A stretch of 38,774 bases of DNA from Pseudomonadota bacterium (GCA_023391815.1 JAEWAF010000120.1:1-38774), one strand, 5' to 3'. Shown: positions 18,326 to 27,545, numbered from the stretch's first letter. Notes: a model not told the origin generated them from the letters alone. Program-made: numbers and translations.

Positions 18326-18356
18326 TTTATATTGGGATTTTTTCTATTCGATGCAA
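18326..18356 (-). promoter_or_regulatory. Weak promoter candidate for the CFA-like/flavoprotein operon
   Basis: On the minus strand TTGCAT (18356-18351) and TATAAA (18331-18326) are separated by 19 bp, 35 bp before the CFA-like start. The spacer is longer than optimal and AT-rich. It lies in the divergent region shared with hemN. Confidence 0.3.
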
Positions 18357-18502
18357 GCGTTCGCGCGCAATTAGCATCGCGACGGCACATTGTCGAAAGA
18401 ATTGCTGCGAACTGCCGGCAAGGATTACACCCTCCCGCCGTCCCCGGACTACCCCGCAGACCTTGCGTGGACCTCCGGAGCGCCTCCGACGAGCGCGACT
18501 CT

Positions 18503-18535
18503 TATAAATGCGACCAGACCAAACGACCGGTCTGG
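18503..18535 (+). promoter_or_regulatory. Possible hemN -10 box with an adjacent inverted repeat
   Basis: TATAAA (18503-18508) lies 77 bp upstream of the hemN start, with no convincing -35. Just downstream, where transcription would begin, is the inverted repeat CCAGACC-N8-GGTCTGG (18514-18535), which could be an operator or leader hairpin. The rest of the 293-bp divergent spacer 18292-18584 shows no canonical FNR box (TTGAT-N4-ATCAA). Confidence 0.3.
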
Positions 18536-18584
18536 CCGGTGGGTCGGCCCAACCGGACATGACGCGCACCGCGCAAGGCCACGA

Positions 18585-19958
18585 ATGAAACTGGACCCCG
18601 CATTGATCCGTCGTTACGACAGCCATGGGCCGCGTTACACGTCCTATCCGACCGCGGTTCAGTTTCACTCCGGCTTCGACGAGCAGAGTTATCGGCGCCT
18701 CGCCTTACTGAGCAACGCCGGCGCGCCGCGCCCGCTGTCGATTTATGTTCATGTTCCGTTCTGCGCGCGACCGTGTTTCTATTGCGGCTGTAACAAAATC
18801 ATCACCCGGAATCCGGTGCACGCCGAGCAGTATCTACAGCGCTTGCGGCGTGAGATCGAGCTTCAGGGAGCGTTGTTCGAGCGACGCCGTCCTGTGCGTC
18901 AGATGCATTTCGGCGGCGGCACGCCCACTTATCTGACCATGGCGCAGCTCGGCGGCATATTCGAGCACTTGGGCAAGCATTTCAGCATCGATCACTCCGA
19001 GCGCCGCGAGTTCTCCATCGAGATCGATCCCCGCACGCTCGATGCGCACACCCTACCCGCGCTCGCGGGCCTCGGCTTCAACCGGCTCAGCCTCGGCGTT
19101 CAGGATTTCGATCCCCGCGTGCAACGAGCCGTGAATCGCGAGCAAAGCCCCGAGCAGATCGCGGAATACATGGCGCAGGCCCGCGAGCTTGGTTATCGCT
19201 CGGTCAGCGTCGATCTCATTTACGGATTGCCGCGGCAGACCGTCGAGAGCTTCGGCCAAACGCTGGATACGGTCATCGGAATGCGCCCTGATCGTATCGC
19301 TGCGTACGGTTACGCTCATATGCCCCGTCTGTTCAAAGCACAGCGGGCGATCCGTACCGAACAGCTGCCTCATACGGAAACACGCATGCAGTTGCTCGAA
19401 CTCACCGTCGAGCGGCTCACTGAAGCCGGCTACGTGTATATCGGCATGGACCACTTCGCGCTGCCCGACGACGACCTGGCTTGCGCCATGCGCGACGGCA
19501 GTCTGCATCGTAACTTCCAAGGCTATTCCACCCACGGCGACTGCGATCTGATCGGCCTGGGCGTCAGCGCGATCGGCGCGGTCGGCAACTCGTACTCACA
19601 AAACCGTAAGGATCTCTCCGGCTATTACAGCGCGCTCGATCAAGGCCGGCTGCCAATTGAGCGAGGGATCGCGTTGAGCGTGGACGACGTATTGCGCCGT
19701 GAAATCATCCAGCGGCTCATGTGCAAAGGCGAGCTGTCCATGCGCGAAATCGAACGCCGTTACGCGCTCGACTTCAGCAACTATTTCTGTAACGAGCTGG
19801 TCGCGCTCAAGCCATTGGCGGACGACGGTCTGATTACGAGCGACGCCGACGCGATTCACGTCACGGAACGCGGGCGGGCGCTCCTGCGTACCATTGCCAT
19901 GACCTTCGACGCTTACCTGCCACGAGCCGCGAGCACGCAGTTCTCCAAAGTCATCTGA
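18585..19958 (+). CDS. hemN: Oxygen-independent coproporphyrinogen III oxidase
   Basis: A radical-SAM enzyme converting coproporphyrinogen III to protoporphyrinogen IX without oxygen, needed for haem synthesis in low oxygen. The 457-residue protein has the iron-sulphur motif CARPCFYCGC (Cys60, Cys64, Cys67, plus Cys69), preceded by the HemN-type RYTSYPTA. HFGGGTPTYL and a C-terminal HemN domain follow. The ATG at 18585 has AAGG six bases upstream; the open frame extends back to 18390 without homology. It lies 228 bp before ccoN, and cbb3 oxidase needs several haems, a common and functionally coherent pairing. Confidence 0.95.
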   Translation: MKLDPALIRRYDSHGPRYTSYPTAVQFHSGFDEQSYRRLALLSNAGAPRPLSIYVHVPFCARPCFYCGCNKIITRNPVHAEQYLQRLRREIELQGALFERRRPVRQMHFGGGTPTYLTMAQLGGIFEHLGKHFSIDHSERREFSIEIDPRTLDAHTLPALAGLGFNRLSLGVQDFDPRVQRAVNREQSPEQIAEYMAQARELGYRSVSVDLIYGLPRQTVESFGQTLDTVIGMRPDRIAAYGYAHMPRLFKAQRAIRTEQLPHTETRMQLLELTVERLTEAGYVYIGMDHFALPDDDLACAMRDGSLHRNFQGYSTHGDCDLIGLGVSAIGAVGNSYSQNRKDLSGYYSALDQGRLPIERGIALSVDDVLRREIIQRLMCKGELSMREIERRYALDFSNYFCNELVALKPLADDGLITSDADAIHVTERGRALLRTIAMTFDAYLPRAASTQFSKVI

Positions 19959-20186
19959 GCGCGGCATCAGGCGAACCCTTAGCACCGCTTCGCATGACGC
20001 GAAGGACATGATCGCAATCGGCGTCGGCCCGACCCCGAAAACGAGAACCCATCCACATTCGCCGCCTCGATCAGGCTTCCCACTCAGGGCTGGTGCGCAG
20101 TCTCTCTCGGGGTCTCCGTAATTAGAAAAAGAGCGCTGAGCGGTACCTTTGTTACGCCGAGACAAACACCGTAACGAGGCTCTTAG
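19959..20186 (+). other. Leader region of the cco operon
   Basis: This 228-bp spacer between hemN and ccoN contains a small hairpin CTTCGC-N5-GCGAAG (19988-20004) without a T-run, and an inverted repeat GTTACG-N13-CGTAAC (20151-20175) close to the ccoN start. The likely ribosome site is CGAGG about 7 nt before the ATG. I found no FNR-type TTGAT-N4-ATCAA box and no clear sigma70 promoter. Confidence 0.4.
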
Positions 20187-21659
20187 ATGTCCGCCAATGT
20201 TTTGCCCGCCGGCGCCGCGCTACCGATAGCCGGCACCGAGGCGCGCGCCACTTATAACGACAAGGTCGTTCGCCAGTTCGCGATCATGACCGTCGTCTGG
20301 GGCATCGTCGGCATGGCGGTGGGCGCGTTCATCGCCGCGCAGCTGCTCTGGCCGGCGCTGAACTTCGATATTCCCTGGCTGACCTACAGCCGTCTGCGTC
20401 CGTTACATACGAACGCCGTGATCTTCGCTTTCGGCGGCTGCGCGCTGTTCGCCACCTCGTACTACGTCGTGCAGCGGACCAGTCACGCGCGACTGTTCTG
20501 CGATCGGCTCGCCGCGTTCACGTTCTGGGGCTGGCAGGCAGTGATCGTGGCCGCGGCCATCACGCTGCCGCTGGGCATCACTCAGAGCAAAGAGTACGCG
20601 GAGCTGGAATGGCCCATCGATCTTTTGATCGCGGTCGTGTGGGTGGCGTACGCAGTGGTGTTCTTCGGCACCATCGTCAAGCGCAAGGTGAAACATATCT
20701 ACGTCGCGAACTGGTTCTTCGCCGCGTACATCATCACCATCGCGGTCCTGCACATCGTCAACAACATCGCCATTCCGGTCTCGCCGACCAAGTCGTACAT
20801 CGTTTATTCCGGCGTCGTCGACGCCATGGTGCAGTGGTGGTACGGCCATAACGCAGTGGGCTTCTTCCTCACCGCCGGCTTCCTCGGAATGATGTACTAC
20901 GTCGTCCCGAAGCAGGCGGGCAAACCGATTTATTCCTATCGGCTCTCGATCGTGCACTTCTGGGCCCTGATCTCCATCTACATGTGGGCCGGCCCGCATC
21001 ACCTGCACTACACCTCGCTGCCGGATTGGGCGCAGTCGTTGGGCATGGTGTTCTCGCTGATCCTGCTCGCGCCGTCCTGGGGCGGCATGATCAACGGTCT
21101 GATGACTATGTCGGGCGTGTGGCATCGGCTGCGCACCGATCCCATCCTGAAGTTCCTGGTCGTGTCGCTGTCGTTCTACGGCATGGCGACGTTCGAAGGT
21201 CCGCTGATGTCCATCAAGACGGTGAACGCGCTGTCGCACTACACCGATTGGACCATCGGCCACGTGCATGCCGGCGCGCTCGGCTGGGTCGCGTTCATCA
21301 CCATCGGCGCGATGTATCAAATGATCCCGCGCCTGTTCGGCAAGCAGCAGATGTGGAGCGTCAAGCTCATGGACGCGCATTTCTGGGTGGCCACCATCGG
21401 CATCGTGTTGTACGTCACTTCGATGTGGATCGCCGGCGTGATGCAAGGGCTGATGTGGCGCGCCGTGAACGACGACGGCACGTTGACTTACACCTTCGTC
21501 GAATCGCTCAAGGCGACGTATCCGTACTACGGCATCCGACTGCTCGGCGGCCTGATGTTCCTGACCGGCATGCTGATCATGGCCTACAACGTGTGGCGCA
21601 CGGTGCGCGACACGCAACCGGTCGACGTGCCCGTGCTCGCCCCCGCCACCAGTCATTGA
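20187..21659 (+). CDS. ccoN: cbb3-type cytochrome c oxidase subunit I
   Basis: The catalytic, proton-pumping subunit of the high-affinity terminal oxidase in the inner membrane. The 490-residue protein has about 12 helices. Metal-ligand histidines are visible in RLRPLHTNA (low-spin haem b), WWYGHNAV and YMWAGPHHLHYT (copper B region), and GHVHAGALGW (haem b3 and haem b). These patterns are characteristic of CcoN rather than other haem-copper oxidases. The start is ATG 20187 with CGAGG upstream. It leads the operon ccoNOQP, with ccoO beginning 9 bp after its stop. Confidence 0.98.
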   Translation: MSANVLPAGAALPIAGTEARATYNDKVVRQFAIMTVVWGIVGMAVGAFIAAQLLWPALNFDIPWLTYSRLRPLHTNAVIFAFGGCALFATSYYVVQRTSHARLFCDRLAAFTFWGWQAVIVAAAITLPLGITQSKEYAELEWPIDLLIAVVWVAYAVVFFGTIVKRKVKHIYVANWFFAAYIITIAVLHIVNNIAIPVSPTKSYIVYSGVVDAMVQWWYGHNAVGFFLTAGFLGMMYYVVPKQAGKPIYSYRLSIVHFWALISIYMWAGPHHLHYTSLPDWAQSLGMVFSLILLAPSWGGMINGLMTMSGVWHRLRTDPILKFLVVSLSFYGMATFEGPLMSIKTVNALSHYTDWTIGHVHAGALGWVAFITIGAMYQMIPRLFGKQQMWSVKLMDAHFWVATIGIVLYVTSMWIAGVMQGLMWRAVNDDGTLTYTFVESLKATYPYYGIRLLGGLMFLTGMLIMAYNVWRTVRDTQPVDVPVLAPATSH

Positions 21660-21668
21660 TCGCTCATC

Positions 21669-22307
21669 ATGAAACACGAACTCGTTGAAAAGAAGATCGC
21701 CCTGATGGGTGCGCTGATCGCGGTGGTGATCAGTGTCGGCGGCCTGGTGGAGATCGCCCCGCTCTACATGCAGAGCTCGGTGATCGAGCCCTCGCCCGGC
21801 ATCGAGCCCTACTCGGCGCTCGCCCTCGAAGGTCGCGACGTGTACGTGCGCGAAGGTTGTTACAACTGTCATTCGCAGATGGTCCGGCCGTTGCCGGCGG
21901 AGACCGAGCGTTACGGCCACTACTCCATCGCCGGTGAAGCGGTTTACGACCATCCGTTCCAATTCGGCTCCAAGCGTACCGGCCCCGATCTGGCGCGCGT
22001 CGGCGGTCGCTATACCGATGAATGGCATCGCATCCACCTGACGAATCCGCGCGACGTGGTGCCTGAATCGAACATGCCCGGCTTCCCGTGGCTCGCCGAG
22101 CGCACGATCGATCCCGCCGGCACGCAAACAAAGATGCAGGCCCTGCAAAAGATCGGCGTGCCTTACACGGCCCGGGAAATCGCAGATGCACCGCAAGCCG
22201 TGCGTAACCGCACCGAGATGGAAGCGCTGATCGCCTACATGCAGGGTCTGAAATTCTATGGTGAGCCCAAGGCCGCCGCCGAAGGCTCAGCGAAGGGGCA
22301 GCAATGA
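21669..22307 (+). CDS. ccoO: cbb3-type cytochrome c oxidase subunit II
   Basis: The membrane-anchored monohaem cytochrome c subunit that passes electrons from CcoP to CcoN. The 212-residue protein has one N-terminal transmembrane helix (about 8-30). The haem-c motif CYNCH (Cys64, Cys67, His68) lies in REGCYNCHSQMVRP, a CcoO signature, and the likely methionine ligand is in PESNMPGFPW. The stop overlaps the ccoQ start (ATGA-type overlap, 22304-22307). Confidence 0.98.
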   Translation: MKHELVEKKIALMGALIAVVISVGGLVEIAPLYMQSSVIEPSPGIEPYSALALEGRDVYVREGCYNCHSQMVRPLPAETERYGHYSIAGEAVYDHPFQFGSKRTGPDLARVGGRYTDEWHRIHLTNPRDVVPESNMPGFPWLAERTIDPAGTQTKMQALQKIGVPYTAREIADAPQAVRNRTEMEALIAYMQGLKFYGEPKAAAEGSAKGQQ

Positions 22308-22477
22308 ATATCGAATTGAACGTGGGCGTCGTGCGCGGTCTGCTGACGCTGATTCTGTTCCTGGCTTTCATGACGTTGTGGGCCTGGGCCTGGAACAAGA
22401 ACCGTCAGCATGATTTCGAGCGCATGGCGCGCCTGCCCCTCGAAGATCAGGACTCCAACCCGGAACAGCCGCGATGA
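22304..22477 (+). CDS. ccoQ: cbb3 oxidase small subunit CcoQ
   Basis: A 57-residue single-helix membrane protein. Its hydrophobic helix (about residues 8-29) is followed by a WAWNKNRQHDFERMARLPL segment typical of CcoQ (FixQ), then an acidic tail. It overlaps ccoO by four bases at the start and ccoP by four at the end (ATGA, 22474-22477). Known CcoQ proteins stabilise the complex and the CcoP interaction. Confidence 0.93.
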   Translation: MNIELNVGVVRGLLTLILFLAFMTLWAWAWNKNRQHDFERMARLPLEDQDSNPEQPR

Positions 22478-23409
22478 TCAGCCAACCCGCCAGCGTATTC
22501 ATCATCGTCTTCACCGCGATCAACATCGTCGCGTGCCTGTGGTTGATGTGGTGGACGGCGCGCACGCGCGTGCCCGCAACCGATACAACCGACCGGAAGT
22601 CGGCCGAGGGCGCCGGCAAGACCGGACACGTCTGGGACGGCGATCTGGAAGAGCTGAACAACCCGCTGCCGCGCTGGTGGCTGGGCCTGTTCATCATCAC
22701 GGTGCTGTTCGGTGCCGGCTATCTCACGTTCTATCCGGGCATGGGCAATTTCGGCGGCACCTCGAAATGGAGCTCGGTCGGTCAGTACGAAGCGCAGGTC
22801 GCCCGCCAGCGCGCCAGCTTCGAAGACCGGGTCGCCGCGCTCAAGGATCGCTCGCTGAAGGAATTGGCCAACAACGGCTCCGCGATGGCGACCGCGAAGA
22901 ACTTGTTTGGTGCCAACTGCGCCGGATGTCACGGCTCGGACGCGCGTGGCGCAAAGGGCTTTCCCAACCTCACCGATAAAGACTGGCTGTGGGGCGGCGA
23001 TGAAGAACGCTTGCTGGAAACCATCGCGCAGGGCCGTCACGGCATCATGCCGGCGCTCGGTAGCGCGCTCGGTGAGCAAGGCGTGAAAGAAGTTGCTTCG
23101 TATGTGGTGAGCTTGAGCGGCGGCAAGGCACCGGCCGACTGGGTCGCCGCCGGTCAGCAGCGCTTCGCGATGATGTGCGTGGGCTGTCATGGGGTGGACG
23201 CGAAGGGCAACCCCATGCTGGGCGCGCCGAACCTCACCGACAATGTCTGGTTGCACGGCGGTGACTTCGACACCGTGCGCGCGACCATCACCAACGGTCG
23301 CGACAACCAGATGCCCGCGCACAAGGACCTGCTCGGCGACACGAAGGTGAAATTGCTCGCCGCGTATGTGCTCAGCCTCAGCGAGGCGCAGATGCATGTC
23401 GCAAACTGA
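22474..23409 (+). CDS. ccoP: cbb3-type cytochrome c oxidase subunit III
   Basis: The dihaem cytochrome c subunit that receives electrons from soluble cytochromes. The 311-residue protein has two N-terminal hydrophobic segments (about 7-27 and 67-88), with the CcoP-type HVWDGDLEELNNPLPRWW between them. Two cytochrome c domains follow, with CAGCH (149-153) and CVGCH (235-239). The presence of two N-terminal helices follows the longer CcoP type. Its 3' end overlaps the next small gene by 14 bp. Confidence 0.97.
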   Translation: MISQPASVFIIVFTAINIVACLWLMWWTARTRVPATDTTDRKSAEGAGKTGHVWDGDLEELNNPLPRWWLGLFIITVLFGAGYLTFYPGMGNFGGTSKWSSVGQYEAQVARQRASFEDRVAALKDRSLKELANNGSAMATAKNLFGANCAGCHGSDARGAKGFPNLTDKDWLWGGDEERLLETIAQGRHGIMPALGSALGEQGVKEVASYVVSLSGGKAPADWVAAGQQRFAMMCVGCHGVDAKGNPMLGAPNLTDNVWLHGGDFDTVRATITNGRDNQMPAHKDLLGDTKVKLLAAYVLSLSEAQMHVAN

Positions 23410-23692
23410 GCAATCCACGTTTCGGTCCCGCTGGCCGCACTTCCGGGAGGATCTCGGAGTGCTGCTGTGGGCCTCGTTTCTCGCGGCATCTATCGCCACG
23501 CTGTTGTTCTTCGCTTGTTTCGACCCACAACTGCTGGTGGATGATGCCGCGCCGCCGGCTTGGCTGGCGGATCGTCGCGCCGGCTATACCGTCGGCTTTT
23601 TCTTTTTCTGGATGATGTCCGCCATCGCCAGCTTTCTCACCGCCTACCTGATCGAGACACGAACCGGCGCGGCGGACAGGGAACCTCGATGA
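23396..23692 (+). CDS. Small two-helix membrane protein between ccoP and ccoG
   Basis: A 98-residue protein that I do not recognise. It has an N-terminal cytoplasmic-like segment, a first helix (about 22-42, VLLWASFLAASIATLLFF), a short loop with DPQLLVDDAAPPAW, and a second helix rich in Phe (GFFFFWMMSAIASFL, about 65-85). ATG 23396 lies inside ccoP (14-bp overlap) and its stop overlaps the ccoG start (ATGA, 23689-23692), so it is translationally embedded in the cco operon. It has no CxxCH and is too short to be classical CcoH/FixH. A role in cbb3 assembly or stability is the natural inference. Confidence 0.85.
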   Translation: MSQTEQSTFRSRWPHFREDLGVLLWASFLAASIATLLFFACFDPQLLVDDAAPPAWLADRRAGYTVGFFFFWMMSAIASFLTAYLIETRTGAADREPR

Positions 23693-25086
23693 ACGCCGCC
23701 CGCCCCGCGCAGCAACCCGTCAACCACGACGGCAGTCTCTATATTGCTCATCAGAAGGTGTATCCGCGCGAAGTCGCGGGTCGCTTCAACCGACTGCGAG
23801 TGGCCGCCACCGTCGCCTTGCTCGGATTGTTTTATGCGATGCCGTGGCTGCAATGGAACGGCCGGCAAGCCGTGCTGTTCGATCTGCCGGCGCGCAAGTT
23901 CCATATCTTCGGACTGACGTTCTTTCCCCAGGACTTCTTCCTGCTGACCTGGCTGTTGATCATCGCCGCCCTGTCATTGTTCTTCTTCACGGCGCTGGCC
24001 GGTCGCTTGTGGTGCGGCTACGCGTGCCCGCAAACGGTGTGGACCGAAATCTTCGTGTGGATGGAGCGCTGGACCGAGGGCAATCGCCAGCAGCGCATGC
24101 GCCTCGACCAGTCCTCATGGTCCGCCAACAAGGTGGCGCGCAAGACCGCTAAACAAGTGCTGTGGATCACTTTCGCGCTCTACACCGGGTACACCTTCGT
24201 CGGTTACTTCACACCGGTCCGCGTGCTGACCGGCTCGGTACTGACGGCCACGGTCGGTGGCTGGGAGTTGTTCTGGATTCTGTTCTACGGCTTCGCCACT
24301 TATGGCAACGCTGGCTACATGCGCGAACAGGTCTGCAAGTACATGTGCCCATATGCGCGGTTCCAGGGCGCGATGTTCGATCGTAATACTCTGGTCATCT
24401 CCTACGACGCGAACCGCGGCGACCCTCGCGGGTCTCGCGCACGCAATGTCGATCCCAAGAGCAAAGGCCTCGGCGACTGCATCGATTGCAAGCTGTGCGT
24501 GCAAGCGTGCCCGACCGGCATCGACATTCGTCAGGGCCTGCAAATGGACTGCATCGCCTGCGCCGCCTGTATAGACGCGTGCGACAACGTGATGGACAAG
24601 ATGAATTACCCGCGCGGTCTGGTTCGTTACACGACGCAGAACGCCTTGGATAACAAGCCCACTCGCGTCGTCAGGCCGCGTACCATCATCTATGGCACGG
24701 TGCTGTTGGCGTTGATCGTCGGCTTCGGCGTGGCGGTCGCGAATCGTCACCTGGTCGAGGTCGACGTGCTCCGCGATCGCAACGCTCTGTATCGATCGAT
24801 CGAAGGTGACCTGGTCGAAAACGTCTACACGATCCGTTTCATCAACAAGGACACGCGCGAGCACGCGCTGCGCGTCAGTGCTGAGGGCATCGACGGCGTC
24901 ACTGTCGATACCGATCGCGACTTGCAACGTGTCGGCGCCGGCGAAGTCGTGAGCGTCGCGGTCCGCGTGCGCGCTCCAGCCACCGCGATCAGTGGCGGCC
25001 GTGACATTCAGATCGTTGCAAAGTCCGATGACGGCGTCATCGAAGCGCGATCCAAAGCACGATTCATCGCTCCGGTGGCCCGATGA
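23689..25086 (+). CDS. ccoG: Cytochrome oxidase accessory protein CcoG (FixG/RdxA)
   Basis: A 465-residue membrane ferredoxin-like protein of the cbb3 maturation set; CcoG is known to act as a Cu(II) reductase supporting cbb3 biogenesis. The protein has several membrane helices and a polyferredoxin region with CGYACPQTVW. Two cluster motifs, CIDCKLCVQACP and CIACAACIDACD, and a C-terminal Ig-like FixG domain follow after another helix. The start is ATG 23689, overlapping the previous stop; the frame further upstream overlaps the small membrane gene and is not conserved. The stop overlaps ccoI by ATGA, leaving no room for ccoH. Confidence 0.96.
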   Translation: MNAARPAQQPVNHDGSLYIAHQKVYPREVAGRFNRLRVAATVALLGLFYAMPWLQWNGRQAVLFDLPARKFHIFGLTFFPQDFFLLTWLLIIAALSLFFFTALAGRLWCGYACPQTVWTEIFVWMERWTEGNRQQRMRLDQSSWSANKVARKTAKQVLWITFALYTGYTFVGYFTPVRVLTGSVLTATVGGWELFWILFYGFATYGNAGYMREQVCKYMCPYARFQGAMFDRNTLVISYDANRGDPRGSRARNVDPKSKGLGDCIDCKLCVQACPTGIDIRQGLQMDCIACAACIDACDNVMDKMNYPRGLVRYTTQNALDNKPTRVVRPRTIIYGTVLLALIVGFGVAVANRHLVEVDVLRDRNALYRSIEGDLVENVYTIRFINKDTREHALRVSAEGIDGVTVDTDRDLQRVGAGEVVSVAVRVRAPATAISGGRDIQIVAKSDDGVIEARSKARFIAPVAR

Positions 25087-27545
25087 CCCTGTGTTTCCAC
25101 TGCGGCGAGCCTCTCCGCGGATCGACGCTGGTTGCTCGCATCGAGCAGCGCGACGAGCCCGTGTGCTGCAATGGTTGCCAGGCGGTCGCCGAGCTGATCG
25201 CCGGCACCGGCCTCGGTGACTTTTATCGATATCGCGACGGCAATTCCGTTCGCCCACGCGATGAGAATCAGAGCGACAAGTGGCGCGTCTACGCCGATCC
25301 GGAGTTCGCCGCGCAGTTCACACAAACTTCACAGGGACAAACATCGGTCACGTTGCTGATCGAAGGGCTGCGCTGTTCGGCGTGCAGCTGGCTGATCGAT
25401 CAGGTCTTACGACGACATGCGGGCATCCAGGACGTGAGCGTCAACGCCGCGACCGGTCGGGCCAGCGTCACATGGGACAGCGCCAGATTGAACCTCGCCG
25501 ACATCATGCGCACGATCGCGCAGCTCGGTTATGTGCCGCATCCGGTGACGGATGAGACCGTCACTCGCGCTTTACGCCAGGAGCGACGCGACGGTCTGAA
25601 GCGCCTGGCCGTCGCGGGTTTCGGCATGATGCAGGTCATGATGTTCGCCGTCGCGGTGTACTCGGCCGAGCTCGCGAACGAAATCATGGAGCCGGTGCTG
25701 CTCAGCTACTTCCGGATGGTGAGCCTATTGGTGGCCACGCCGGTCATGTTCTACGCCGGCGCGCCGATTCTCCTGAGCGCGTGGAACAGCCTGCGCAGCC
25801 GTTCGATCGGCATGGACGTGCCGGTAAGTATCGCGCTGCTGCTCGCCTATGGCGCGAGCGTCTGGAACACCTTCAATGGCGCCGGCGGCGAAGTTTACTT
25901 CGACTCGGTCACGATGTTCATTTTCTTTCTCACGCTGGGGCGCTTCGTGCAGATGAGTGTTCGTCAGCACACCGCCGGGGTCACCGACGCGCTGGCGCGG
26001 CAGCTGCCGTCGATCGCTCATCGTATCGGCGCCGGCGGAATCGAAGACGTGCCGGTCACCTCGCTGCGCATCGGCGATGTGATTCAGGTGCGTCGGGGCG
26101 AAGTGCTCCCGGCCGACGGGCAGTTGCTCGATGCGGAAGCTCACATCGACGAAGCCATGCTCACCGGCGAATCGCTGCCCGTCCGTCACCAGGTCGGTCA
26201 GCGCGTCGTCGCGGGCACGATGAATGTCGACGGGCCGATCAGCATCACGATCACCGCCCTCGGTGGAGACACGGCGCTATCTCACATTGTCTCGCTCATG
26301 CAGCGGGCGCAAACATACAAACCCGCACTGGCGCGCAATGCGGACGCGGCGGCCGGCAAGTTTCTCGGCTACGTATTGATCGGCGCCGGGCTTACCTGCG
26401 CCACGTGGTTGGCGATCAATCCTGCGCAAGCATTCGCCGCGACCTTGGCCGTGCTGGTCGTCGCGTGTCCGTGCGCCTTTGCGATTGCCATGCCGGCGGC
26501 ACTCGCAGCGGCGACGGCTAGCCTCGGTCGGCACGGCATTCTGCTCACCGATCCCGACGCGCTCGAGAGCCTGGCGAAAGTCGACCACATCGTCTTCGAC
26601 AAAACCGGCACGCTGACGCGAGGTGAGCTGCGTGTCTCCAAGTGCATCACACTGGCCAGCGTGACCGAGCCGCAATGCCTGCACATCGCGGCCCTGCTGG
26701 AACGAGCTTCCGAACATCCACTGGCTCGTGCGTTCGCGCCCTATCTGGACAAAGGAATCGTCGAGGACCTGCAAACCGTCGCGGGCCGCGGCGTGGAGGG
26801 GCGGATCGATGGTCGCCTGTATCGGATCGGCACGCCGGCCTTCGTCGCCGAGCTCCGCCAGGAGCAACACCAGCCTTCATCGCCCGGTGAGCTGATCGGC
26901 AGTGTCATCATGCTCGGCGACGAGCAAGCGGCACTTGCATGGTTCGAGCTCACCGATTCGCTCCGACCCGACGCAACCGTCGCCGTCAGTCGGTTGCGCG
27001 CATTGAGCATCGAACCGCAAATCCTGAGCGGCGACGGCCATGGAGCCGTGCAAGCCGTGGCCCAGCAGTGCGGCATCACAGACTCTTTCGCCCGTCGCAC
27101 GGCAAAGGAGAAGCTCGCGCATGTGCTGAAGCTGCAAGAGGAAGGCAAACACGTCGCCGTGATCGGCGACGGCGTCAACGACGCTCCCGTGCTGGGCGCT
27201 GCCAATGTTTCTATCGCCATGGGTCGAGGCGCCGCGCTGGCGCATGCGAGTGCCGGGCTCGTGCTGGTGAGTGAAAATCTAGCCGCGCTCCCCGAAGCCG
27301 TCCTGCTCGCGCGCCGTACTTTGCGAATCGCCAGACAGAACCTGTTTTGGGCCGCGATCTACAATCTGGGCTCGATACCGCTGGCGGCGCTAGGCTTCAT
27401 TCCGCCCTGGCTCGCAGCCCTCGGCATGTCGCTCAGCTCGGTCGCCGTGGTATTGAATTCGACTCGACTGTTACCGCGCGCCGCTCAAAGAAGCGCTGCG
27501 CCGACGGTCATCACCTCCGCTCGATTGCGGGAGACGACGGCATGA
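25083..27545 (+). CDS. ccoI: Copper-translocating P1B-type ATPase CcoI (FixI)
   Basis: An 820-residue copper-exporting ATPase supplying copper for cbb3 maturation. The N-terminus has a cysteine-rich zinc-ribbon-like segment (CFHCGEPL, CCNGC), then a heavy-metal-associated domain with CSAC (98-101). The helix-6 metal motif CPC is near residue 462, the phosphorylation site DKTGT at 506 and the hinge GDGVNDAP near the end. The cysteine-rich N-terminus before the HMA domain is typical of FixI/CcoI rather than CopA. Start and stop overlap ccoG and ccoS by four bases. Confidence 0.97.
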   Translation: MTLCFHCGEPLRGSTLVARIEQRDEPVCCNGCQAVAELIAGTGLGDFYRYRDGNSVRPRDENQSDKWRVYADPEFAAQFTQTSQGQTSVTLLIEGLRCSACSWLIDQVLRRHAGIQDVSVNAATGRASVTWDSARLNLADIMRTIAQLGYVPHPVTDETVTRALRQERRDGLKRLAVAGFGMMQVMMFAVAVYSAELANEIMEPVLLSYFRMVSLLVATPVMFYAGAPILLSAWNSLRSRSIGMDVPVSIALLLAYGASVWNTFNGAGGEVYFDSVTMFIFFLTLGRFVQMSVRQHTAGVTDALARQLPSIAHRIGAGGIEDVPVTSLRIGDVIQVRRGEVLPADGQLLDAEAHIDEAMLTGESLPVRHQVGQRVVAGTMNVDGPISITITALGGDTALSHIVSLMQRAQTYKPALARNADAAAGKFLGYVLIGAGLTCATWLAINPAQAFAATLAVLVVACPCAFAIAMPAALAAATASLGRHGILLTDPDALESLAKVDHIVFDKTGTLTRGELRVSKCITLASVTEPQCLHIAALLERASEHPLARAFAPYLDKGIVEDLQTVAGRGVEGRIDGRLYRIGTPAFVAELRQEQHQPSSPGELIGSVIMLGDEQAALAWFELTDSLRPDATVAVSRLRALSIEPQILSGDGHGAVQAVAQQCGITDSFARRTAKEKLAHVLKLQEEGKHVAVIGDGVNDAPVLGAANVSIAMGRGAALAHASAGLVLVSENLAALPEAVLLARRTLRIARQNLFWAAIYNLGSIPLAALGFIPPWLAALGMSLSSVAVVLNSTRLLPRAAQRSAAPTVITSARLRETTA

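Noticed and set aside
18390..18584. N-terminal extension of hemN
   Set aside because: HemN homology begins at ATG 18585, which has AAGG upstream; the preceding 65 codons are unconserved spacer.
20403..22196. 597-codon open frame antisense to ccoN and ccoO
   Set aside because: It is the mirror of two strongly conserved genes; its product is rich in His, Arg and Asp with no domain, as expected of a GC-rich shadow frame.
25083..25086. A hidden ccoH gene between ccoG and ccoI
   Set aside because: The two genes overlap by four bases, so no gene can fit.
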